Positions 52,757 through 64,000 of a stretch of 64,000 nucleotides of DNA are shown here, one piece after another. Within the stretch, counting starts at the first letter, position 1. Each line of letters opens with the position of its first letter. The stretch is from Lichenostomus cassidix. Lineage: Eukaryota; Chordata; Aves; Passeriformes; Meliphagidae. Below the pieces are notes generated by a model that was given only the letters and a program-made list of their open reading frames with translations, was not told the DNA's origin and ran no database searches. Both the position numbers and the translations under genes were made by a program. The stretch is from assembly GCA_008360975.2 (NCBI GenBank), contig CM039184.1:36691797-36755796 (forward strand). Direction: 5' to 3'.

Positions 52757-52825
52757 CTAAAAAAAAAACCTAAAAAAAACCACCCCCAAATCAAAACAAC
52801 AACAACAAAAAAAAAACCAAACAAG
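52757..52825. repeat. A/C-rich low-complexity block
   Basis: CCTAAAAAAAA units, then CCACCCCC, then CAACAACAACAAAAAAAAAACC. It is the same A/C-rich style as the blocks at 18966 and 53838. Confidence 0.8.
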
Positions 52826-53837
52826 GGACTAGATGAAGTGACCTTGTCTCCTTACCCTGGGATACTCTGAAATTAGATGGCTTAGGAGTATTGGGCTCTT
52901 GTTCCCTCAACACAAAGACATTTTTTCAGACAAGAACCATCAAAAGGAATCTTGTCAGCTATTGCCAATCAGTGAACAGTATTTAACCTTCAACAATGCT
53001 GATTTTACTACCACTCATTCTGTTTTACTGATGCTGCTGGATCAGTTAAAGTGTCAGATTGTGTCTAGTACAGTAACACCTACTCGAAAACCCATAAAAT
53101 ATTTTAAAGATGCAAGTGCACACACCTTTATTTTAAACTAAAGTTAACATGTAAAGTTAACTTCCTAGGAGTTTCATAATCATTAACTTGCCAAAAAATT
53201 TGCTCTTTAAATTATTTCAAAATATTTTGTAACACTTTCACTCTATAAAGAGTTTCATCAACTTTACTGAATTATGCCAGTTTTTTCTAGATGTATGTTA
53301 AATCCTTCATGATCTAGAGATTTATTGGAATAACTCAGACAGGAAGAAACGTGATATGAGAGTGACTGCATCTCAAAACATGGCTAACAGAACTTACTAC
53401 AGCATCCAGTCTGAGCAGCCAGCTTATTTAGTCCTCCAGGACTGGGAGTCTGCCAGTTCATGTAACTATTCTAGCTTATTGAGCAAAAATAGCACACTGA
53501 ATTGCAAACAATGTCAAAGCTTATAGATACCACACCAGGTCATTTCACTAGCTATGCTCTATTTGGCAGGTGTAATTTTCTTAAAGGACTGCTGTGTAAC
53601 TAACAGCTTTTAAAAATACTTGTCTCACTTGCAGATTGTAAACAACTATAAGGTGAACACAATCTCACGTGGAAAACTGGCACCTAAGTCAGCCACTTTA
53701 AGAAACTCACACCCATAAGAGTATTTGTTTTGTTAGTCCATGCAGCATGAAATTCTGCTTCAAGTTTCTCTTTTCCTTGCACAGAATTCTAGTTGCCATC
53801 CTAAGGGTCTATGAAGCATGTACTCTGTGACTCCCTA

Positions 53838-53938
53838 CAAAAACAAAACAAAACAAAACAAAACAAAACAAAACAAAAAACAAAACAAAAACCTCAAACA
53901 AAATGAAACAAAACAAAAAAGAAAAAAGAGACACAAAA
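53838..53938. repeat. (AAAAC)n microsatellite
   Basis: Seven or so perfect AAAAC units run from 53838 to about 53876, then interrupted AAAAC, AAAAT and AAAAAG units continue to about 53938. A spurious lysine-rich open frame (53903-54220) starts inside it. Confidence 0.95.
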
Positions 53939-56378
53939 AACCCACAGAGACACAAAAAAGCTTTCCATACAAGTAACAGAGGAGGAAACCTTATTCTTTC
54001 TAGCGTTTGTTTAGCAGCTGAACTTCAAACCTTCTCTGAAAAGCAAACAACTCCAGGAAAAGGAAAATTGAAACACAACAAGCACATTGAACAGATGAAA
54101 GGTTTTGAACTGCAACTGCAGATTAAATACCAGGTTAACAATGATGGGAACCAAATACATAGTTATAAATCCAAGATAAAGGGAGGCACCAAACTGCACA
54201 AGGTTCATGTCAAGTGTTAATTCTTCTACAGATAATTTTGTAGGGCTCCTGTACATATTTTACACATTGCAGCATGATACATTTCTTCTTTGAGCAATGG
54301 AGGATCATGAAGCATCAATTTCACACAGAATTCATTCTTTTAACATCTTTATATGAAACAAAGAGCAGATGAAAACACTGCATTTTAAAGAAAATTAATT
54401 ATTCTAGATAAGAAAAATGAGAAAGTCAGCAAATGGCACAATATCTTGGGTGCTGCTGCTTTAGCCTATAACAAATAACAAAAATGTGTCATTGCCAAGA
54501 AATATTGCATTACTGCGTTGGAAAAACAAAGCAAGAGCTCCCTCTGTGTAATTCTGGATACATTACTTTGTTGTACTGAGTTGTATTCTACAATATACCG
54601 TGAATGTGAATGATGCATATTACAAATCGACAAAATTATTCAAAAGAATCAGAGTTCTGAGCAGTAGACTAAACTATATTTCTTTCACCCGATAGAAATA
54701 GACAATAATTACAGGTTAAAATGTGTGAGATTTTTATACTACATGAGTTGTTATGAAGGTACAAGGCTGGAATTTCAGATGAAGAACATGAACACTTCTG
54801 CATGAAAGAGACAATAAGAACTAATAAGAAACAACAAGAAACATCCGAGGAAGCTTATTTTTATTGCTACAGTCAGATAACAGTAGAATTTACCATTCTC
54901 AGCTATTTTCCCTACCTCTTTGTTGAAAGCTTCTGCTTCCACAGCAGGAACAACTTCTTAACCACCACAGATGGTTCACTACCTCACCTAGATCACCATA
55001 ACAAATTATATTGACACTATTTAGGGTTACTTTCATACCCTGTGTAGTAAATTACAGTTATTCAGAACTAGTTTCATTTGTGGTTACTCCTGCTACAGAA
55101 GCAATAATCTCCAAGACAATGAATATCAGGCAGAAAAACAGTAATTGCTTCAGCCAAATGAACAGTAATAATTTGTGTTTGTAAATTAAAATTCTGAACA
55201 CAAAGGTGATTCTTAAGTGATGTAATGCAGAAATGGGAATTGTTGCAACATCTCCAGCCGATCCTTGCAAGTATTCTTCTGCCTTATATAAACAATTCTT
55301 AGAGCTATTTGTAATTTTTCACAGAACTTTGGCAGACAACCCTGCAACCAAGGGGAAAAAAATGCCTTTCTTCATGAAAAAGAATCAATAATGCATGATG
55401 GTAGGGAGCACTGTTAACATATAGTTGCTGTAGATATTACTTACTGCCTTGAAGCTGTATAAAATTATTCTGAATGTCACTGCACTTTCTATAATAAGAA
55501 AAAGCCATCCCTTGCTCATACTTTCCTTTCAGAAACAAAATATTTGCAAGCATATTTCAAATCTAAGTTGGAAAATCACTTTATGTCCTGAAGTTTGTGT
55601 CAGTTTTATTTTAAATTTAATGTGCTCTGGGACCGATATTATTAACGTTAAAAATAACTAAGATGTTACCAGCATGAAAGTGTTTCTGTTCATTTTGAGG
55701 TTTCCTCCTCTTCTCCTCAGTGGCTAGGCTGACAAGTATTTTGCACAGAGAAAGGAAAACAATGAGTGCTGGTAGCACACTGACTTCACAAATTCTTTTC
55801 TCATACCCTGAGGAAAGAACAAATTTTCCTCAACTTCAGAATCACTTGTTATCTGGCAGAAATACTTATTGCCTGTCTGTCAAAAATTCCATCAGAATGT
55901 GACACTTCGACCAGAGCACTCTTTTCTTGTCAAACTATGCTGTTGAGACAATTGCAACCTAATTGCTGAAGAGATCAACCAAGACTACTCTAAGAATTTT
56001 CAGACACAGGCCAGCCTAAGAAAGATGCTTCAGGAGTCTTACAATTTATGATAGTAGAACGATGGTAACCAGCCTGAATAATATGATTAAGAATTCTGCC
56101 ATGGTTGTATTTTGTACAGTACATTCCTCTCCCAAAGAACATTCTAATAGGCTTGGTGCTTCTAGAATTAACAAACTTATTCAGATCTTCACAGCAGGAG
56201 TTTACTGCTGGGGTATTAATGTGTCTCTAATTTATAATTTGGCTTTGTGGAACTCTTTGTGTTGACATGTCCCCAGCACTGGACATTGGTACTGCTCATC
56301 TGAATAACCTACTGTAAAATACCAATGGAGGGGGGTTTCTGTACAATAAGAAATTTGTCATAAGAATTGAACCTTTAT

Positions 56379-56415
56379 GGCATGGAAGGCACTGCTCTAC
56401 GGCATGGAAGGTACT
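56379..56415. repeat. 22-bp-period direct duplication
   Basis: GGCATGGAAGGCACT (56379-56393) recurs as GGCATGGAAGGTACT (56401-56415), with a seven-base spacer. It is a small local duplication. Confidence 0.85.
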
Positions 56416-57009
56416 AACGACTCTGAAGTTGTAACACCAATAAATTAAATTTCAAATATATATGTAATGCATGATCTGGTTTTGATTACGGGAAAGGCAA
56501 GCATACTTTTGATAATATAATCTTCCCAGTATTAGTAATTTGCTGGAAATCACAGTATCAGACCTCTGGCAATTCTTTGCACGTTTTCTGGCTTCCTGAG
56601 CCTGTGCACTAGTACCTTCACTGCTTTTGTGAGATTAATTACATTAAATTTACTTGTGATGTGATCACACAGTTATTTGGGCTGACAGGCCCAGCAAAAT
56701 AACATCAATCTTCCTAACCAATGGCAGAAGCAGCATGAGAAGGGACAGCCAACATAGCTGAATCTTCCTTAGCTGCCAGAATGGTGGGAGGTAGACCACT
56801 GGCACCTGCTGCCTGTTAGAAGAAGTAGCTTTTAATTTTGAGTAAAAGAATAACAATTTACTCTAGGATCTAAAACTGTATGCTGAGAACTTCTATTCAA
56901 TAATGAAACTTTTGGAAGAAGTCTATTGTGTTGATTTATCTCTTCTGATAAAGGACATCTTAATACTGAACTGTATCTTTTGTTAATATTTAATGTGAGT
57001 CAGGCAACA

Positions 57010-57400
57010 CCAGTGTGAATTTGCATTCATAATTCCTTTCTGAAAAGATAATTTGACATGCCCTCCTTTTTCACTTTGCTATGTATTCAGCTTTAGTTGC
57101 AAAGATCATTTACTGTGCTAATGCCTTTCCCCTTCAAAACTGTCTGTGCTTGCCATGTCTCATGATGAATACCCATTTGTAAACAAAGTAGTGATTCATT
57201 ATTATAGCTGAAGGGCATTGTTTTACCTGGATGTAAATTCATCATTTTTTAATGCATCGCAGCTTGATGCTTGATATCTCATCAAGCACTCTGAAAGCTT
57301 TGTTGACACAGATTGATGATCCAAACAATTAACTTAATAATGGCATCAGCAACTGGAGGTTAGTATTAACCAGAGTAAGCACGGACTAAATTCTTCCCTA
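57010..57400. promoter_or_regulatory. Candidate conserved non-coding element
   Basis: A stretch with little low-complexity DNA, rich in homeodomain, PBX/MEIS-like (AGATTGATGATCC) and TAAT-type cores. It contains a small hairpin at 57268-57288 (TGCTTGAT, five-base loop, ATCAAGCA). Of the candidates in this window it looks most like a developmental enhancer. The evidence is texture and motifs only. Confidence 0.3.
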
Positions 57401-59907
57401 GTGTATGCCTAATAAAGTCGAAGGAGGTATGTTTGGGATCTATTTATTGCAAACAATGTATTTGATCCCTTTTTTAATTTTCTAAGCTAATTATAAGAGT
57501 CTATCTATAGTGCATTAAGTACTCTGTGGACAACAAATGGAAGCATCTATTTTAAACACGTTAGGTAATGCTATACATTATAAACAACTCTCCTTTCTCA
57601 GAGTAATTTCAGAAAAGCTAGTAATTTGTGCATATTCTGCTAGAGCTCAGCTGAAGATAGCTACTTCTCAGCTGTTAACTACTACACCTCACCTGAGACA
57701 TGGTGTATTTATGGAGATGTAGTAACTGCCCATGTATGTACTTCTGGTTTGCTCTAATGTATAGTAAAGTGGCATTCAGTAAAACCTTTGCCCTTTGTTG
57801 TTTTTCTAACTCATCCAACTAGAAAAGCTTTCCTGGTTTTTTTTAGCACTACCTGTCTCAATGCATCTCTGTATGACCTAGGAATCCACCGATGAATGTA
57901 CGGCATCATTTAAATTCAGACTGAACAAGTAATAATTGTCTTAAGGAAGATCTGCTATGGATTTTGATGGATTCTAGAAGACTGCAACCTCATTATTATA
58001 ACCTTTGTTATCAATTTCTTTGATAACAACTTATCAGAAAACTCAGCACCTAACAGAACTCAAAGTAATAACTCTTAAAACTAGGGAACTTAGTTCTGTG
58101 ATGGTTTAACAGGGAGTCTAATGTCTTGTGCCAACTGATTTAATTGTACCTGGCAAACAGTGCATGGGAACTGCCAGTTTCAAGCTGGAGACTGACAGAT
58201 GAGTAGTTTTTCTTTCTGAAGTGAGCCAGGTGCTTGGAGTTAGATGTAAAGGGCTTCAGCATTGCCTTGAAGCTAAGCTGTTTCATCCTCTCTTTGATAG
58301 TAATAAATGAGAGAAATTCATGAGTCAGATGACTATAAAAGTACCCTGGATCCAAAGATGACACCTGCCACCATCTGTCTGCCTCTTTTTTTTTGCATTT
58401 TTTTAAAGTTTTTGTCACATTTTATAACATAGATAATTTCTATATCCTCATCACTCATTTCATCTACCAGAGTTTTTTAAACTCAGATTTGGAACAAATT
58501 CTTCAGATAGTTCACAGCAGTTGATATGTCTTTAATGGTACATTTAGTGTTCCCATGTTAATACCAATCCTTTTCCACTTGTTCATCTGGCACCACACAA
58601 AACGTGTGAGTGCTTAGCTAAGTAATCTTCCTACCTATAAGAATTCAGGCATGACTACACACAGACAACTACTTTTATTTGCCAGGTCCGTTGTATGCAT
58701 CAATGATCTTGCAGTTATAATTTACTTGTAGGAGCAACAAAACCTTGTATGTTAGATATGAAGGTACTATTCACTACCGTAGAAATACTGATTTTAGCAC
58801 AGTTATTAACAAGTAAAACAAACACTGGTAATTGTTTCTTGTATTAAGATGCTGGGGTATGCTCAATATAGGCTTGTTTCTGAGAGAAGAAAAAATCAGA
58901 TTAAAGTAATTCCAATGAAACAGACTGTTAGAGATGACACAACATGCAAATAAAGAGGGTGATACTCCATATATAGTATGTGTTTGCTTAAGTCTAATGC
59001 ATTAAAAAAAAAATCTGAGAAATGGAGGGTGGTGACCAGTAGAGATCAGGGGTAAAAGAAGAGGAACTATCAGAGAGCTACATACAGCCAGGTAAACTGG
59101 AGGTCTAGTTGTGCTCCTAAAGTATGATAAGCTGTGGGGAAAATGAGAATGTATACACAAGCTTGCATGTTAAATTAATTTTTCTGAAATCTGTCAGTTC
59201 TAGATTAAATTCTTTCCTACTGCTTACAAGTTCTGAAAGGCAGTGAATATAAGTCGAATGTGAAGAGGTAAATATAAACACATCTTTATCCTTTTTTATA
59301 ATTCAAAGATTTATTCAAGGCCTGAAGTTAAAAGAGAATATTTTTTATGAAGCACATAATTAATGTGTTGAACTCCCCACCACAAGGTAACAATGATGTG
59401 ATATCAGCAGACAGAAAAAGCATGTGTTTAGTGAATATTGTTACACTAGACAGAATATTAAAATATATTTTCATAGATGTAAAGCAATTAGAGTATTGCT
59501 AGACATATCAGAGGTTTTGACAAAGCAAAAAAAGCAAGGAAATGAAAGTGAAATAAAACTATATCCCTTTTTTCAAACATCACTGTTATTACAACTCTTA
59601 TGCAAAACAGACTGTGCACCACAACTCAGATTCTGAGAACTTGAACTTTTATTTGCATCTCTTAGCTAAGATCTCCCCCTCCCTTCAACCCTATCACTTT
59701 TCTAAGAAAAATGGGTACATCTTGGACTTTTTCCAGTCAGTTCTGCTGTGTATAGTAGTCTGGTGGAGATTTGTAAATAGTGAATGGATAAGATAAAGTG
59801 GTGTCTTTGACATCAAAATTAATTTTGTGATGCATGGTCTGGAATACACAACTGTTCTAAACATCAAAGTAGTATTTTCTTCAAACATTGCTCAAATTGG
59901 ATGAAAT

Positions 59908-59993
59908 AAAGTAGAATACCTAAATATTTTGTAAGCTAAAGTAGAATAGCTAAATATTTTGTCCACTAGCAAAATATTTTTTTTTCCACTAGC
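59908..59993. repeat. 30-bp tandem duplication with nested 23-bp repeat
   Basis: AAAGTAGAATACCTAAATAT (and the following TTTTGT) begins at 59908 and recurs at 59938 with one change (ACC to AGC), giving a 30-bp period. Just downstream CCACTAGC occurs at 59963 and again at 59986, both after T-runs. The two overlapping duplications suggest local replication slippage. Confidence 0.9.
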
Positions 59994-60190
59994 ATATGCA
60001 CAGGAACCTTTTCCTTTAGTCTAATGAAAATGCATAGTCCCTTTTAAAGAAAGTTAAGTGTGTGTGCCCAAGCAGATTGGTGCAGCCCAAGCACTGCCAG
60101 TTGGGAGGGTATGTTCTACAGGCTGTGCTGTTAAAAGAATCTCCTTTATCTCTGAGATTTGTGTAGAAAACTGTAGATCATCTTAAAATT

Positions 60191-60210
60191 ACCTAAATGT
60201 ACCTAAATGT
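60191..60210. repeat. 10-bp tandem duplication
   Basis: ACCTAAATGT is repeated exactly twice in tandem. Confidence 0.9.
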
Positions 60211-63200
60211 ATAGTCATGTCAAAGTCACCACAAAAAACCCGCGAAGTTATCAATGTGTTAAAGTTCTAAAGTCTTGAGTATTCCAGCATTGACACTTGT
60301 AAAGAGATATCAGACAATGTAAAAAGTTAGTTTCAGCCTCAGCCTAACTGAAAAATCTTTCTTTTGATTATTTTTGTTAAATGGATGCCACCCTTGTGCA
60401 ATTTGTTTCAACTTTGCTAGAGTATTTGATGCTAGCCAATACCAATTCCTTTAAAATAACAGGTAAATAGAATACTTACTTGGTTCGGCAAACCAATTCC
60501 TACAACAGGCTAGCCTATGTTACTTACGTAGCTTGCTCTTCTAACATTAGCGTAGGTGTGATCATCAGCTTCTCAACAGATGCTCACTAGGAAACCTGTC
60601 TTTTCTGTGTACAGAATCAAGAAAAGGAGGTACATGTAATGGTACATATACTTTTAGGCTAACACAGCAAAAGGACAAAGTTATTTCTTCAATTTAAAAC
60701 TAGGTCTAAACAGAGCTAGATGCATCACTTGTAGATTAGACATAGGCTATTTTCATTCTCAGTGATTTCTATTAGCACAAAAATTGAAATTTTCAATATA
60801 GGACTATGCAGATAAAAAGCACTATATTATTTTATGCAATATAATGTTACAACTTTTAACAAGAACCTGGAATTAAAATGCCTGCTACTAGTTTGCACTG
60901 AGAAGCCAGAAAAGACCAGACAAAACATATTATGCCATTTTATAGACAGAGCTATAATGAAAACAGTGCTAAAGCAATGAGACTTGCCAACTACTGGTGA
61001 GACTCAGGAGAAATTCTTTAACAGATGTTTCTAACATCAGATACTTATCCCTCTCTGATTACCATGATCTTGAGAATTCATGACTTGATTCAATGATCAA
61101 CACTTTTTCAGCAGTCCCATAAAAACCAAATCCTTTCAATAGGTTTTTCCTTCCACACAACAGCTGATAAAATGTATTATGGCTTTAAGTCCCTTATGGT
61201 GAAGTTGCATTACACCATTGTTGTGCTCATGACATAATTAGGATCCTGTCAGCACATCAGTCATACACTGATGAATACACATCTCATTTCCTTTGCCATT
61301 TTAAAAGCTACTATCCTCACAGTGACTAGTGACTGCTGTACAACAAGCTGACACGACCACATGCTTACTTCTCTAAAATTTCAACTGCAATCCTCCAGGA
61401 TTATTTATTATTATTTACTGCAGACTTAGTTCAACAAGCTTCCTTTGACAGCTCTTATTTATTATTTTTAAATGTCCCTAACATACAATGTGCTGAATAA
61501 TATTCCATCTGGACAGCCACTTTCTTTATCTGGAAGTTTCATAATTAAACATATCAAGTAGAGATATCAAACTCATTCTAGAGTTGGAAGTCATCACCTA
61601 AAGAAAAAGCTTTAGCAGCTTATACCCTGACTGCAAGTAACAAGAAATAAGTTTGAGATACTAAACAAGCCTGGAAATATGGAGGGCCAAATGAACACTG
61701 TTTGAGCACAATAACCCATTCAATTTGTTTAATCTTCTTTAATTTATAGAAATCTTCAAACCTAGGCCACAATAATAATATTTTTATATCTATAATATAC
61801 ATTTAATTCCTAAAATAACTTGCTCAGCTCACCAAATATACATTGCATATAACACCAGTAACAGTGAAGTACACTCATTTTTACAAACACAGTACCTTCA
61901 AACAAGCTGTAGCAAACAGACACTGAAAAGAAATTCTTGCCAAGGAAATGTGAGAGGTCCTTTGATTTTTCACATTATTAGAAATTTTTAGGATTATGTT
62001 GTAACTTTTCGAGAATTTTGTACCTCCCCAAATTTCACTGATTTTCATAAGGAAAGTAACACAGCTTAATTTAAGTGCTCTATTGCTTTTCATTCCTTTA
62101 ATATTTATCCTGTTAGTATGAATAATAACTCAGGTACCTGGAATGGCATGATTTATTTTTGCTATACAGCCCATGTTATAGTTTCTTATGAGTGGGATGA
62201 AAATAATAGGCATCTTGGGCCAAGACAAATGATTTCTTAAATAGAAATAAAATCTTTACAATAGGTATTTGTAATTCAATTAAAGATTTTTGTTACTTAG
62301 GTGATTCAGGAGTAATAATTCCATTGAAATAGAATTTTTCCGCATAGATGTGGCATAAAAAAACAAACCCCTTGATTATCAAGAAATATTTTTTCTTAAT
62401 AAGTAATCTCATTTATTCGGGAGCTCAAGAGACAGCAAATCAGTGAATAACTGGATAATTCCAGCAAAACTGTTTTTACAATTATATATCCTGGGCAACA
62501 CTGAAATTGAACATCTGAACTCAGCCTAGCAGCTTAAAACATATACTTCAAAAAATATCACCTTGCCTACCTCTTGCACATAAATCATAGAGTGCCACCT
62601 TGCCTGTGCAGCCCTTACTTTCTCAACTGCTAAAAATTGCTGGCATCATTAACTCACTTCATATTATGCTATTTCTCTTTCTGCCGAACCTGTCATCACC
62701 TCATTTTCTCCTGCATCCCCCAGTCTGACAGATGCACTTGCAGTAATGCTTTTCTAGTTTTTGACTTATTCAGATTCTGCTATATTGCCAGCTTCCTCCT
62801 GAGAGCGCTGCTGGATCAGGAGCCTGCTTCCTGTGCTTGCATGCAGAACTAAAGCAGAGTTCCAAGCACCACAAGAACTGCAATATTGTGTCCTACAGAT
62901 AGGCTGCTTATTTCCAACTTAACACATGCTGTGTGGATTTATTCATGATTTACAGAAACAACTGATTTTTCCAAGGGAAATGCATACAGCCCACATTACT
63001 GCAGTCTAGACATCTCTGTCTCACTGACAGGGATAGGGAGTACGCCTTACCTATACACAGTGCACACATAACATTACACGTGAAGTACATTCACAGCTTC
63101 TGAAAAATGAAGCAGATTTTTATTCTGTGTTGTTTGTATGTGCCTGATTTTTAGAGCTGGTGATTATAGCTATTCTTCTGTGTACTTTACAAGACCTTGT

Positions 63201-64000
63201 ATAAAATTGCCATAAAACAAACAATGAGTTTCATTTTTCTTTCAAAAACAAATTTTAAACAGGAAACTACAGTGGTGATTGCAGGATAGACAGATTGATA
63301 TGGAACCCTATCAAAATCATTAAACTGCTGATACAACATTATTTCAGTGAGGAATTTAAGGAGAATTAATTAAACAATACACCACTGTTTCTAAAAAATC
63401 TTATCATCAAATAAGTTTTGTGGCATTATTAGACCATATGCACTGTTGATTAAAAGCAACTCATAAAAATATGAAGGAAATTAATTCACCTGAAATAGTA
63501 CCTACTAGTATCAAGTTGGGGTGTCTGTAGAGGGTCTGTCAAATGCTAGTCAGCTCTTTTCAGTTCAATCGTTTAGAACTGGTAAAAATTTAAAATAATA
63601 AAGGCATACTGATACTGACAACTAAATGTGAAGGGTAGACATTGTCTTTGAAGAGTACTGTAGTGTGCTCTTTTGCTCAAGTAAAAAACCACATTGTTTC
63701 TACCACCTTGCCCGTTTATCCCTGCTAAAAAGAAGGAAACATTGTATCTTATGTTACTTCTCTCAAGCAGATGTTTACTTGCAATATAAACAGTGTTTTG
63801 ATGTGCGGCTCATACAAGTCTATGTAATCACAATGTATAAATACCGCAAAGGTAGCTGCAGAAAGAGGAATCATTTTCACAAATTACTCTTATCTTCTTA
63901 ATACTTGTCTTTGTTTTCAGTCTGCTTTTATTTCTAGTCTAGCTAGGATCCGAGAGTTATTTCTGTGTAATATCTGCCAATTCAATTAACGGTCTGTTTA

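Larger units (their letters stand above)
52531..64000. other. Non-coding A/T-rich DNA, no gene recognised
   Basis: No gene is supported to the end of the window. Frames are at most about 105 codons (53903-54220 begins in a simple repeat). Simple and tandem repeats at 52757, 53838, 56379, 59908 and 60191 and a conserved-element-like stretch at 57010-57400 are listed separately. Confidence 0.65.

Noticed and set aside
53903..54220. Lysine-rich 105-codon open frame
   Set aside because: It begins inside the AAAAC microsatellite, and its composition comes from the repeat.

Overview
The window looks like a stretch of bird nuclear genome. The best evidence is two plus-strand CR1 LINE fragments, one of them about 0.9 kb. 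Both carry the CR1 3' end (a conserved 'GAGCAG...GACCAGAT' block followed by an ATTCTGTGATTCTGT-type terminus), which is typical of birds and close reptile relatives. A/T-rich background, scarcity of CpG, low repeat density and dispersed A/C-rich (AAAAC, AACC) simple repeats fit an intergenic or deep intronic region on a large avian chromosome. I cannot name the species.

No host protein-coding gene can be supported. The longest open frames are about 100-157 codons. The longest (minus strand, 10942-11415) is only the antisense of the CR1 copy, and the others lack recognisable domains, low-bias codon use or convincing exon boundaries. I found no tRNA, rRNA, snRNA or CRISPR array. Introns of a very large gene cannot be excluded, because small exons would not stand out by eye.

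Layout: 1-11025 unique A/T-rich DNA with two purine-skewed patches and two CTCF-like motifs; 11026-11901 CR1 fragment with decayed reverse-transcriptase C-terminal coding; 11902-17705 unique DNA; 17706-17837 a short second CR1 tail; 17838-25930 unique DNA with A-rich low complexity and a perfect 20-bp palindrome; 25934-about 26416 a probable retroviral remnant (acidic coding tail, then an LTR-like stretch with a polyadenylation signal); 26417-38542 unique DNA with a minisatellite, a G-rich patch, a second perfect 20-bp palindrome and a 20-bp tandem repeat; 38549-38811 a solo LTR on the minus strand with terminal inverted repeats and 6-bp target-site duplications; 38818-64000 unique DNA with simple repeats, a GC-richer segment at 51960-52530 and several stretches that read like conserved non-coding elements.

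There is no gene system to assemble here. The clearest structural results are the solo LTR with intact target duplication, the degenerate retroviral-like tail at 26 kb, and two perfect 20-bp palindromes. No previously undescribed system was found.
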